Origin: Dongia rigui
GTDB taxonomy: Bacteria > Pseudomonadota > Alphaproteobacteria > Dongiales > Dongiaceae
DNA: 64,000 nt
Assembly: GCF_034044635.1 (NCBI RefSeq)
Contig: NZ_JAXCLX010000001.1
Span: forward strand, 1 to 64,000
Direction of reading: 5' to 3'
Below, piece by piece: positions 24,202 to 32,752 of the stretch (the stretch's first letter is position 1; the number at the start of each line of letters is the position of its first letter). The position numbers and the translations under genes were made by a program. The notes under the pieces are model-generated. The model made no database searches and was not told the DNA's origin. It saw only the letters and a list, made by a program, of their open reading frames with translations.

Positions 24202-25125
24202 CTAACCGTCAACCACCGCCTGCAGATGCTTGCCGAAATCGGCCTGCCCCATCAGTTTCTTGCAGCGCTCGAAGCGGTTGACGGCATAGGCCCAGAAATC
24301 ATCCGCCGGGTTCTGGTTGACGTGCTGGATGATGCCCCAGAGCGTCCAGAGCAGGTCGCACATCGCCTTATAGAGCACCATGCGGCCGCGATCCGCCGGC
24401 AGCACCTTGCCGCCGAAATAAGCTTCCAACAGGATCTCGTCCTGTTCCGCACCGAACGCCGCCTCGACCGATACATCTCCCAGGTCCCACATGGGATCGT
24501 TGTTGCCGGCATATTCCCAGTCGATCACATGTACGACCTTCCCCGTGTCGAGGAAGTTTTCCGCCAGTGGATCGCAGTGACAGGGCACATTCGGCAACGA
24601 CCGCTTGCCAAGGGCCACGCGTACGCTCTCCGCCTCCCGCTTCACATCATGGTAGCCGTCGGGCAGAGGTGCTGCTTTCTTTTCCAGGATGCCGAGATAC
24701 TCATCGATCATCTGGAAGAGTTCGAAGCGGTTGAGGAAGGGCCGGCCGCTGTCATGCACCTTGCGCAAAGCCTCGGCCGAGCGCCGCACGGAGCCGAGAT
24801 CCTTGAAGCGCTCCACATTCAACGTGGCAGCGCCATCGATAAAGCCCGCCAGTTGCACGCCGTCGGTCTCATCAAAGAAGATCAGCGGCGCATTGACGCC
24901 AATATCCGAGGTGACGCGCGCTGCATGCGCCTCGTTCCTGCGCGAAATGTACTCGCTGGTCCCCTCACCTGGAATGCGCAGGACGAATTTACCCTTGGGC
25001 GTGCGCAGTAGATAGTTTCGGTTGGTAAGGCCACCCAGACGTTCGGCATTGACCTCGCTGACGCCAAGACCTGCCAAAAGCGGAATCCGCCGCATGGCGT
25101 CATGGATGATCTTCTCGTCTTGCAT
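24202..25125 (-). CDS. Choline/ethanolamine kinase-like phosphotransferase (copy 1)
   Basis: A 307-residue APH/choline-kinase-fold protein. The N-lobe has a GGLTNRNYLL nucleotide-loop segment and KFVLRIPG with the ATP-binding basic residue. The catalytic Brenner motif is HCDPLAENF (H183, D185, N190), with HND replaced by HCD. The choline-kinase motif IDWEYAGNNDPMWDLG contains the Mg-binding Asp (D202). It directly follows the DMGDH-like flavoprotein (11 bp) and so belongs to the betaine-transport unit. The role may be choline phosphorylation, but a different amino-alcohol substrate is equally possible. Compare copy 2 at 55911-56786. Confidence 0.88.
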   Translation of the reverse strand: MQDEKIIHDAMRRIPLLAGLGVSEVNAERLGGLTNRNYLLRTPKGKFVLRIPGEGTSEYISRRNEAHAARVTSDIGVNAPLIFFDETDGVQLAGFIDGAATLNVERFKDLGSVRRSAEALRKVHDSGRPFLNRFELFQMIDEYLGILEKKAAPLPDGYHDVKREAESVRVALGKRSLPNVPCHCDPLAENFLDTGKVVHVIDWEYAGNNDPMWDLGDVSVEAAFGAEQDEILLEAYFGGKVLPADRGRMVLYKAMCDLLWTLWGIIQHVNQNPADDFWAYAVNRFERCKKLMGQADFGKHLQAVVDG

Positions 25126-25136
25126 CTTCCGCCCCC

Positions 25137-27557
25137 TTACGCCTTCAGCCGCTCGTTCTTGGGATCATAGAGCGGACCATCATGCCGCGTCGCCGGCGAT
25201 TGTTCCGTGAACGATTCAACCGTGAAGTTCTGCGCAATGGCGAGTTCAACGGGTAAATAGGCATAGGCGACCGATCTGCCCAACGTGTAGCTGAAATTGC
25301 CACTGGTCGTGACACCAACCACCTTGCCGTCATGTATCACCGCCTCGCCACCATAGAGCGGCAGCGGCTTCTCCAGGACGAAGGTACAGAGCTTCTGTTT
25401 AACACCAGCCTCTTTTTGCTTTGCCAAGACATCGCGGCCAATGAAGTTGCCTTTCTTCAGATTGACGCGGAAGCCAAGGCCGGCTTCATAGGGCGAATAG
25501 TCCGGCGTGATATCCGACGACCAATAGAGATAACCCTTTTCCATGCGTAGGGAATCGATCGCGCGATAGCCGACATCGGCGATGCCATGCTTCTCGCCCG
25601 CCTCGCGCAGAACGTCATAGACATGGGCGGCGTACTCGGTCGGCGCGTGCAACTCCCAGCCCAGTTCACCCACATAGCCAATGCGGATCGCGAGGACGGG
25701 CGCCGCGCCAACCGTGAGGCGACGGCAGGTCGAAAACGGGAAGGCGGCGTTGGAGATATCTTCTTCGGCCACGGCTGCCAGCACGTCGCGGGATTTCGGC
25801 CCGCAGATATTGATCACGGCGCGGGCCGAGGTCATATCGACTATCTGCACCGACCCATCGCGTGGCAGATGGCTTTCGATCCATTGCTTGTCATGCAGGC
25901 CAAAGGCACTGCCGGTGACGAAATAGAAGCGGTCCTCCGCGACACGCGAAAAAGTGAGATCGCATTCTATGCCGCCCTTCGGGTTGCACAGCTGGGTATA
26001 GACCGTGCTGCCCACCGGCTTGTTCATGTCGGACACGGCGAGATTCTGCAGCGCCGCCAGCGCGCCGGACCCGATGACCTCGTATTTCGCGAAAGATGTC
26101 TGGTCGATCAACGCTACGCCACCGCGCACCTTCTTATGCTCGGCACCGACATGGGCGAACCAATTGGTCTTGGCTCGGTCGAAGGCCGGCTCATCGATGG
26201 CTTTCACGCCAGCCGGGGCAAACCAGTTGGGCCGTTCCCAGCCACCGCGCGAGCCGAAGACGGCGCCGCGGCTTTTCAGCGTTTCATAGAGCGGTGAGCG
26301 GCGGATGCCGCGCATCGTCTCATGCTCGTCGCCCGGGCGATGCAGCTTGTAGTGATGGCCGTAAAGCTCCACCGCCCGCGGATACATGAAGTGGCGCGTG
26401 TTGTGGTGAAAATTGAAGCGCCGCACATCGAGCGGCCACAGGTTGAGGCTGGGCGACCCTTCCGCGATCCACTCCGCCATCATCCGGCCGGCGCCACCGC
26501 CGGCAGCGATCCCATAGAGGAAGCCGGCCGAGACGAAAAAGTTGTCGAGCTCCGGCGCCTTGCCCATCACGAAATCGGAATCCGCCGAATAGGGGATCGG
26601 GCCGTTGATCAATTCGCGCACGCCGACGGTGTTGATGATGGGTGTCCGCTTGCCACCGAGCTTGGCGAGCATTTCAAAGCGCTCGAAATTACCCGGCAGC
26701 AGTTCTTGTGCGAAATGCCGTGGAATGCCCCCGGGGGCAAAGGGCAGCGTATCCGGCTCGTAGCCACCGATCACCAGGCCGCGCACTTCCGGCTTGTAAT
26801 AGACCAGATGGTCCGGATCACGCATGGTCGGCATCTTCTTGGGCACATCCGGCAACGGATCGGTGATGAGATACTGATGCTCGACGGCAAAGCTGGGGAT
26901 GCGCACCCCGGCAAGGTCGCCCACTTCATGGCCCCACATGCCGGCGCAATTGACGACGATATCGCAGGTCCATTCGCCCTTGTCCGTCTTCACCACGCTG
27001 ACGCGCCGGTTCTCGACCGTCATGCCCGTGACGCGCTCGCCAATGATGATACGAGCACCCTTGTCCTTGGCACCCTTGGCCAATGCCTGGCAGACGCCGG
27101 CCGGGTCGATATAGCCGTCGGAGGGAATGTAGACCGCCGAGCGAACGTCCTCCGTGCTCATGATCGGGAACAGGTCCTGCGCCTCCTTGGGCGACAGTTC
27201 GTTCATTTCCAAGCCGAAGCTTTTCGCCATGGTCAGCGAGCGCTTGTTCTCCATCTCGCGCTCGGTCGAACAGGCAAGACGCAGGCTGCCATATTTCTTC
27301 CAGTCGATCGCCATGCCCGTCTCGGCTTCGAGCTTGTCATAGAGTTCGACCGAATGCCGCAGCATGCGCGTCACATTGCGCGACGAGCGCAGCTGCCCGA
27401 CCAGGCCGGCTGCATGCCACGTCGCGCCATGGGTGATCCCGCTCTTTTCCAGGATCACCACATCCGTCTTGCCCATGCGGGTCAGGTGGTAGGCGATCGA
27501 GCAACCGATGATGCCGGCACCGATGATCAGAATTTCCGCGTGTTGACGCCCGCTCAT
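25137..27557 (-). CDS. FAD-dependent dimethylglycine/sarcosine dehydrogenase-like protein with GcvT domain (copy 1)
   Basis: An 806-residue two-part enzyme. The N-terminal DAO-type FAD domain has the dinucleotide loop GAGIIG (13-18). It also has HAAGLVGQLR, whose His48 is the covalent-FAD position in DMGDH/sarcosine dehydrogenases. From about residue 430 a C-terminal GcvT-like folate-binding domain follows (GVALIDQTSFAKYEV; GYVGELGWELH; ADVGYRAIDSLRMEKGY). The expected reaction is oxidative N-demethylation with transfer of the methylene to tetrahydrofolate. It sits between the DeoR regulator and the kinase in the betaine-transport unit, supporting a methylated-amine substrate. Exact substrate (dimethylglycine, sarcosine or other) is unknown. 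Confidence 0.9.
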   Translation of the reverse strand: MSGRQHAEILIIGAGIIGCSIAYHLTRMGKTDVVILEKSGITHGATWHAAGLVGQLRSSRNVTRMLRHSVELYDKLEAETGMAIDWKKYGSLRLACSTEREMENKRSLTMAKSFGLEMNELSPKEAQDLFPIMSTEDVRSAVYIPSDGYIDPAGVCQALAKGAKDKGARIIIGERVTGMTVENRRVSVVKTDKGEWTCDIVVNCAGMWGHEVGDLAGVRIPSFAVEHQYLITDPLPDVPKKMPTMRDPDHLVYYKPEVRGLVIGGYEPDTLPFAPGGIPRHFAQELLPGNFERFEMLAKLGGKRTPIINTVGVRELINGPIPYSADSDFVMGKAPELDNFFVSAGFLYGIAAGGGAGRMMAEWIAEGSPSLNLWPLDVRRFNFHHNTRHFMYPRAVELYGHHYKLHRPGDEHETMRGIRRSPLYETLKSRGAVFGSRGGWERPNWFAPAGVKAIDEPAFDRAKTNWFAHVGAEHKKVRGGVALIDQTSFAKYEVIGSGALAALQNLAVSDMNKPVGSTVYTQLCNPKGGIECDLTFSRVAEDRFYFVTGSAFGLHDKQWIESHLPRDGSVQIVDMTSARAVINICGPKSRDVLAAVAEEDISNAAFPFSTCRRLTVGAAPVLAIRIGYVGELGWELHAPTEYAAHVYDVLREAGEKHGIADVGYRAIDSLRMEKGYLYWSSDITPDYSPYEAGLGFRVNLKKGNFIGRDVLAKQKEAGVKQKLCTFVLEKPLPLYGGEAVIHDGKVVGVTTSGNFSYTLGRSVAYAYLPVELAIAQNFTVESFTEQSPATRHDGPLYDPKNERLKA

Positions 27558-27600
27558 CGTCTCTCAAGGCTCCGTGATGACATGGAAAGGAGTGTGGAAG

Positions 27601-28401
27601 TCAGGCCGCCGGATCGACGACCAGGATTTCAACGTCGTTCCGCTCCAGCGCCTCGGCGAGCGGCCCGGTCGGCCGCTGGTCCGTCACCAGGAGGTCGACG
27701 GCATCGAAGCCAAGTGCCGCTACCAGGCACCGACGCCCGAATTTGCTGTGATCGGCGCCGACGATCATGCGCTCGGCATGGCCGACCAGTGAGCGCGAGA
27801 CCTCCGCCTCACAGAGATGGTCGTCCATGACGCCGAGACTGATATCGAGGCCGGAGGCGCTGATGATCGCCGTCTTCACCATGAATTGCTGCAGGAAGAG
27901 AATGGCGGCCGGGCCGAAGGCGGCGCTGTCATCGGCACGCAATTCGCCGCCGGCCAGATAGACCTTGTTCCCCTGCCCCGTGCTGAGATGCTGCGCGATC
28001 GACGCGGAATTCGTCACCACCGTCAGATTGCGCCGCCCCTTCAGGGCCTGCGCCACATATGTGTTGGTCGAGCCGGTGTCGAGAAAGACCGATTCCCCGT
28101 CGCTGATCTCATTGGCGATGGCCGCGGCGATCGCCTGTTTGGCGGCCATGTTGTCAAGCATGCGCCGCTGCAGCGGCTGATCTTCGCTGCGATCGCGCCA
28201 GCGCACATTGCCGTGGCTCTTCTCGACCAGACCCTTGGCCGACAGCAGGCGGAGGTCGCGCCGGATCGTCTCACCGGAGACATCCAGCGCCTCGGCAAGC
28301 TGCGTCACCGCCAGCAATTGGTCGCGCCGCAACACTTCCATGATGCGTGCCTGCCGGCTGTTGAGCCGGAGATCGGAGAGAACTTCGAGATCTTTTGCCA
28401 T
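27601..28401 (-). CDS. DeoR/GlpR-family transcriptional regulator
   Basis: A 266-residue repressor-type regulator. The N-terminal HTH_DeoR (LLAVTQLAEALDVSGETIRRDLRLL) is followed by the DeoRC sugar-phosphate-isomerase-like sensor domain (VFLDTGSTNTYVAQAL; ADDSAAFGPAAILFLQQF; VGADHSKFGRR). DeoRC domains bind phosphorylated metabolites. The start is the ATG at 28401, 13 bp after the permease gene, with GGGGCAGG upstream; a longer frame exists but overlaps the permease. Its position inside the transport/catabolic unit argues for local control. A phosphorylated effector would fit a pathway containing a kinase, which is an inference. Confidence 0.92.
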   Translation of the reverse strand: MAKDLEVLSDLRLNSRQARIMEVLRRDQLLAVTQLAEALDVSGETIRRDLRLLSAKGLVEKSHGNVRWRDRSEDQPLQRRMLDNMAAKQAIAAAIANEISDGESVFLDTGSTNTYVAQALKGRRNLTVVTNSASIAQHLSTGQGNKVYLAGGELRADDSAAFGPAAILFLQQFMVKTAIISASGLDISLGVMDDHLCEAEVSRSLVGHAERMIVGADHSKFGRRCLVAALGFDAVDLLVTDQRPTGPLAEALERNDVEILVVDPAA

Positions 28402-28414
28402 GATGCACCTGCCC

Positions 28415-30403
28415 CTAATGTTGGGCGTTGATATCGAGAAGGCCGAGCCGGGCGCGGGCGCGCCTGGCCCCGGCGGCGGCGAGCCGATCGAGGACGATGC
28501 CGAGAAAAGCAACGCACAAGCCGGCGACAATCCCACGTCCCGGATCGGCTTTGGTTAGGGCGATATAGACTTCCTGCCCCAGGTCGCGCGTCCCCACCAG
28601 GGCGGTGATGACCAACATGCTGAGCGACAGCAGGATGACCTGATTGATACCCAGCATGATCTCGGGCAAAGCGAGCGGCATCTGCACACGCCAGAGAATC
28701 TGCCGCGGTGTCGAGCCCATTGCACGGGCCGCCTCGATCACTTGCGGGGAGACGTTGCGCAGGCCATGGGCGGTATAGCGGATGGCGGGCGTCACCGCGA
28801 AAAACACGATCGCGATCATGGCGGTCACATCGCCCACGCGGAACAGCATCACCACCGGAATCAGGTAGACGAAGGTCGGCAGTGTCTGCAGCGTGTCGAC
28901 GGCAATGGTGGCGACGCGGTTACCCCAGTCGCTGCGCGACGCCCAGGCACCGATCGGAATGCCGATCATTGCCGCGATGATCGCGGAAATGGCGCAAAGG
29001 TAGACCGAGATCATGGCCTTTTCCCACTGGCCGGCAACCAGGATGAAAGCAATGAGCACACCAACCAGAACGGCCAGCTTGCGACCGCCGAGCTGATAGC
29101 CGGCAAGAACCAGGCCAGCAAGGATGGCAATCCAAGGGGCGGCCAGGAGGCCCTGCTTCACCGGGTTCATAACGTTCAGCAACAGCCAGGTCCGGACAGC
29201 TTCGATAGAATCGAAGAAGTTGATGTTGATCCACTTGACGATCTCGTTGAGGGAATCACCCAATGTCAACACCAGCGCCTTGGGCACTTCCGAGAAGGCG
29301 GAAATGAACGTGCCGAGCACAGTCGTCACGAGCAGCCAGGCGACGCCGCCCGCCAAATATGGGTGGCGCGCCAGGAAGGTGCTGCCGGACGAAACTGGGC
29401 TGGCCTGCCGCTGCGCGGCTGCCTGGCTGATACGGTCGAGGCTTATGGCAATCGCGACGATCGCCATGCCGGCAACCGTACCACGACCGATATCGCCCTG
29501 CCGCAGCGCCAGCAGGACGTCGTAACCCAATCCACCTGCCCCGATCATCGAGGCGATGATGACCATGTTGAGTGTCATCATGATGACCTGGTTGACACCG
29601 ACCATCAGCAGCGACCGGGAACTGGGGATCATAATGCGCCACATCTTCTGGCGCGGCGAACATCCGGCCATGTTGCCGAAATCCATGACTTCTTCCGGCA
29701 CCGATCGCAAGGCCAACACCGTCGCCCGTACCATCGGCGGCACGGCAAAGATGACGGTGGCGACCAGCGCCGGGACCGGCCCCGACCCGAACAGCAGCAG
29801 GACCGGCACCAGATAGGCAAAGGACGGCATCGTCTGCATGAGGTCGAGCGATGGCTGCACCACCCAGACGGCCAGCCGTTCATGGCGAAACGCCAGGATG
29901 CCGAAGAGGAGACCCAGGACGACAGCGATGGGCACGCAGACAATGACCGAGGCCAGCGTCAGCATGGCACCCTTCCATTGCCCGAATAGGGCGATGTAGA
30001 TGAAGCACACGAAGACCGTGAGCGCCGTTCGCATGCCGCCATAGGCGTAGCCAAGGAGCGTCACGGCACCGATGATCCCCACCCAGGACAGGCGCGGCAC
30101 AATGACAGCATCATTGGGCGCCAGGATACCCTTGGCGAGAATAGCGATCATGCTATCGAGCGGCACGTCGAGAACCGCCGCCAGCCCACGCGTCAGGAAC
30201 TGGATGTTTGCCACCAGCCATTTCGCTGCAAGGCCGATCCATTTGGCAAAGTTGACCTCGAGCTTATCTGGATACTTGACCAGCGGGGCCAGACTGTCTT
30301 TCAAGAGCCACAGCGCGACGACGGCGATGAGGAAGCCGAGCCAGATCAGCGGCCAGGGCGTCCGCCGATCGTCTCCCTCAAATGCTGCCGTCTCGACACT
30401 CAT
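28415..30403 (-). CDS. Betaine/proline-type ABC transporter permease, two ProW domains fused in tandem
   Basis: A 662-residue membrane protein containing two complete BPD_transp_1 (ProW-like) halves. The first, about 60-330, has an EAA-type loop in FGNMAGCSPRQKMWRIMIP. The second, about 370-655, has ARAMGSTPRQILWRVQMP. Each half has its own hydrophobic amphipathic start (FAKWIGLAAKWLVANI; IVKWININFFDSI). Ordinary ProW/OpuAB is about 280-350 residues and homodimerises; here the dimer appears to be one chain with diverged halves. The start ATG (30403) overlaps the ATPase stop by 4 nt. It imports a quaternary or N-methylated amine together with the neighbouring ATPase and binding protein. Confidence 0.92.
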   Translation of the reverse strand: MSVETAAFEGDDRRTPWPLIWLGFLIAVVALWLLKDSLAPLVKYPDKLEVNFAKWIGLAAKWLVANIQFLTRGLAAVLDVPLDSMIAILAKGILAPNDAVIVPRLSWVGIIGAVTLLGYAYGGMRTALTVFVCFIYIALFGQWKGAMLTLASVIVCVPIAVVLGLLFGILAFRHERLAVWVVQPSLDLMQTMPSFAYLVPVLLLFGSGPVPALVATVIFAVPPMVRATVLALRSVPEEVMDFGNMAGCSPRQKMWRIMIPSSRSLLMVGVNQVIMMTLNMVIIASMIGAGGLGYDVLLALRQGDIGRGTVAGMAIVAIAISLDRISQAAAQRQASPVSSGSTFLARHPYLAGGVAWLLVTTVLGTFISAFSEVPKALVLTLGDSLNEIVKWININFFDSIEAVRTWLLLNVMNPVKQGLLAAPWIAILAGLVLAGYQLGGRKLAVLVGVLIAFILVAGQWEKAMISVYLCAISAIIAAMIGIPIGAWASRSDWGNRVATIAVDTLQTLPTFVYLIPVVMLFRVGDVTAMIAIVFFAVTPAIRYTAHGLRNVSPQVIEAARAMGSTPRQILWRVQMPLALPEIMLGINQVILLSLSMLVITALVGTRDLGQEVYIALTKADPGRGIVAGLCVAFLGIVLDRLAAAGARRARARLGLLDINAQH

Positions 30404-31488
30404 GGCTTCGATCCACGCGCGAGCAGAATCGCCAGGACCATTTCCGGGTCGATCTCGCCCACCACGGCGCCATCGACACGCACGGCGAACGGCTGACCGG
30501 CGCCGATGACCCTTGGCGCGATGTCGACGATCTTGTCGCGGGCGTTCACCTCGCCAGCGACCGCCACCCCACTCCATGGGCGCATGATGCGGCCGGCGCT
30601 CACGACCTTGGCGCGGTCGACGTCACCCGTGAATTCGGCGACGTAATCGGTCGCGGGATTGAGCACCAGGTCCTCAGGTGTGCCGAGCTGGACCACGGCA
30701 CCGTCTTTCATGATGGCGATACGATCGGCAAGGCGAATGGCCTCGTCGAAATCATGTGTCACGAAGACGATGGTCTTCTTGAGCACATTTTGCAGGCGCT
30801 GCAGCTCTGCCTGCATTTCCCGGCGGATGAGCGGATCGAGCGCGGAAAACGGTTCGTCAAGGAACCACAGTTCGGGATTGGCCGCCAGCGACCTGGCAAT
30901 GCCGACACGCTGTTGCTGGCCACCGGACAACTGGCGCGGGAAACTCAGTTCCTTGCCCTTGAGGCCGACAAGTTCCAGAACGTCGCGGGCGCGCTGCTGG
31001 CGCTCGGCCTTGCCGACCTTCTGCAGCGACAGCGGGAAGGCGACATTGTCGATGACGGTGAGGTGCGGCAGCAAGGCGAAATGCTGGAACACCATGCCCA
31101 TCTTGTGCCGGCGGATCTCGATCATCTGCGCGGGGCTGGCGTCGAGGAGGTTCTGATCCTCGAACATAACCACGCCGGCACTGGGCTCGATGAGGCGCGA
31201 CAGGCAGCGAAGCAAGGTGGATTTGCCGGAACCAGAGAGACCCATGAGGACGAAAATCTCGCCCGCGCGCACATCAAGCGTGACATCGCGGACGGCGGCC
31301 ATCTGTCCGCGGGCAGCGAGTTCGGCGGCACCGAGGTCGGCGAGCTGGGCGGCGTCGAACCTTCGCTCGGTATCGGCACCGAACAGCTTCCACACGTTGC
31401 GGCAGGAGAGCTTTACGCCGCCAAGCCGTGCTTCGTTCAAATCTTGCGCGACGCTGGGCGCATCCATTGGCGCGTCACCCTGCCCCAT
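30400..31488 (-). CDS. proV: Betaine/proline-type ABC transporter ATP-binding protein (ProV-like)
   Basis: A 362-residue ABC ATPase. Walker A GLSGSGKSTLLR, Q-loop GMVFQHFALLPH, signature LSGGQQQRVGIAR, Walker B LWFLDEPFSALDP and the H-loop FVTHDFDEA are intact. A C-terminal segment (from about 290) resembles a degenerate CBS half, as in ProV/OpuAA, where it senses ionic strength. It couples to the fused permease by a 4-nt stop/start overlap. The start is MGQGDAPMDAPS; a GAGG lies upstream. It is separated from the binding-protein gene by a strong hairpin. Confidence 0.93.
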   Translation of the reverse strand: MGQGDAPMDAPSVAQDLNEARLGGVKLSCRNVWKLFGADTERRFDAAQLADLGAAELAARGQMAAVRDVTLDVRAGEIFVLMGLSGSGKSTLLRCLSRLIEPSAGVVMFEDQNLLDASPAQMIEIRRHKMGMVFQHFALLPHLTVIDNVAFPLSLQKVGKAERQQRARDVLELVGLKGKELSFPRQLSGGQQQRVGIARSLAANPELWFLDEPFSALDPLIRREMQAELQRLQNVLKKTIVFVTHDFDEAIRLADRIAIMKDGAVVQLGTPEDLVLNPATDYVAEFTGDVDRAKVVSAGRIMRPWSGVAVAGEVNARDKIVDIAPRVIGAGQPFAVRVDGAVVGEIDPEMVLAILLARGSKP

Positions 31489-31525
31489 TTAAGACCTTTG
31501 AGGAGACATACCCTTGATAAATAAA

Positions 31526-31558
31526 TGGCCGGGCCGCCAGTCCATGACGGCCCGGCCA
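31526..31558 (-). terminator. Strong intercistronic hairpin between binding-protein and ATPase genes
   Basis: A perfect 11-bp GC-rich stem (31526-31536 with 31548-31558) with an 11-nt loop lies just after the stop of the binding-protein gene. On the minus strand it is followed by TTTATTTAT. It may act as a partial terminator or 3' stabiliser, giving more binding protein than permease, as known for many ABC operons. Confidence 0.75.
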
Positions 31559-31574
31559 GTTAGGGAAGCAGGCG

Positions 31575-32537
31575 CTACTCAGCCCACTGCTTGATCTTCT
31601 CCTGGTTGGCAGCAATCCAGGCATCCGCCACGTCGTCGAGCGACTTCTTGTCGAGGTCGACCTCGCCAATCAGCGTGTTCATCTCATCATCGGTGAATTT
31701 CATGTTCTTGGCGATCTTATGCGCCACCGGCCACTTGTCGGCGAAACCCTTCCAAGAATACTTGTAGATCTCGCCATGCGGCTTGCCGCAGTCATAGGCC
31801 TTGTCGGGGTTCGAACCCCAGGCCGGGTCGTTGTAGCATTCGGGCGTCCATTCCGGGAACTGCACCCACTCGCCCTTATACTTCGCCGGTGCCCAATGCG
31901 GGGTGTAGATCCACAGAATGATCGGCGCCTTGCGCTGATAGGCGGATTCAAGCTCGGCGAACATCGCGGCGTCGGTGCCGGCATGGACCACTTCGAAGGG
32001 CAGGTCGAGCGCTTCGACACGCTCGTCGTCAAAGCCGCCCCAGGTCACCGGGCCACCGAGATAGCGCCCCTTCGGCGCGGTTTCCGGCGTCGAGAAAGCT
32101 TCGGCGCAGCCTTTCAGCGCCTCCCAATTGGGAAGGCCCGGGCACTTCTCCTTCATGTATTCCGGAAACCACCATTCTTCCTTGGCCTTGGGACCGATGG
32201 GACCGAGGTTTTCGGTCTCGCCACTGGCATCAGCGTCTGCCATCGCTTCGCGCGCGGTCGTGTCCCAATACTCCATGCCGATGGTGAGATCGCCGGTGCG
32301 CAGACCCGTTTGGATGCTGGCAAGGTAATCCGACGTCACCAGTTCGGTGTTGTAGCCGTATGATTTCAGGATCTTCGACAGGATGGTCGCGTTCAGATTG
32401 ACGCTGGTCCAGTCAAAGAGGGCGATCTTGATCGGATCGGTGCTTTCCGGTTCCGCCGCGGCGGGCATCGAAAAGCCGGCGCCGAGGGCCAAAGCCATGG
32501 CGGCACCCATCGCCTTGCGGCGGAAGGTCATCGTCAT
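31575..32537 (-). CDS. proX: Betaine-type ABC transporter substrate-binding protein (ProX/OpuAC family)
   Basis: A 320-residue periplasmic protein. A Sec signal peptide (basic FRRK, hydrophobic MGAAMALALGAGF, cleavage near AAAE) precedes an OpuAC domain (IALFDWTSVNLNATI; WTPECYNDPAWGSNPDKAYDC). Aromatic residues (several Trp/Tyr, including FDWT, MEYWDT and WWFPEY) can form the cation-pi box that holds quaternary ammonium groups. Three Cys occur in the second half. GGGAG at suitable spacing selects the ATG at 32537; Met30 is an alternative. It is the first gene of the transporter/DeoR/dehydrogenase/kinase unit. The ligand is inferred to be glycine betaine, proline betaine or a similar compound. 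Confidence 0.92.
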   Translation of the reverse strand: MTMTFRRKAMGAAMALALGAGFSMPAAAEPESTDPIKIALFDWTSVNLNATILSKILKSYGYNTELVTSDYLASIQTGLRTGDLTIGMEYWDTTAREAMADADASGETENLGPIGPKAKEEWWFPEYMKEKCPGLPNWEALKGCAEAFSTPETAPKGRYLGGPVTWGGFDDERVEALDLPFEVVHAGTDAAMFAELESAYQRKAPIILWIYTPHWAPAKYKGEWVQFPEWTPECYNDPAWGSNPDKAYDCGKPHGEIYKYSWKGFADKWPVAHKIAKNMKFTDDEMNTLIGEVDLDKKSLDDVADAWIAANQEKIKQWAE

Positions 32538-32685
32538 TCCACGTCTCCCGATTTGCCTCAATCGGCTCCGTTCGTCGGAGCGCTGTGTATTAGTATGAAA
32601 ATCTAGCCACAGCCCCAAATGGTTCGCAAGTCAATTGTGCGAAATTCGTGGAAACGATGTTGATTTGACCGCACGGTCCAAACGG

Positions 32686-32723
32686 CAAAGAAAAAGCCGG
32701 CTCGCTTCACAGCGGACCGGCCT
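32686..32723 (-). terminator. Rho-independent terminator after grxD
   Basis: On the minus strand GCCGG-TC-CGCT / AGCG-AG-CCGGC pairs around a GTGA loop and is followed by TTTTTC. It lies about 30 bp after the grxD stop. Confidence 0.85.
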
Positions 32724-32752
32724 TTCAACGCGCGTAGATGTCGAAGCAGACG

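Noticed and set aside
24193-25011. A 272-codon plus-strand frame opposite the choline-kinase-like gene
   Set aside because: It is an antisense shadow; the kinase catalytic motifs are all on the minus strand.
26322-27830. A 502-codon plus-strand frame opposite the DMGDH-like gene
   Set aside because: Composition is His/Arg-rich shadow coding typical of high-GC antisense frames. The minus-strand flavoprotein is unambiguous.
28742-29989. A 415-codon plus-strand frame opposite the fused permease
   Set aside because: Extremely His/Gln/Arg/Asp-rich with no hydrophobic core; a mirror of transmembrane codons of the permease.
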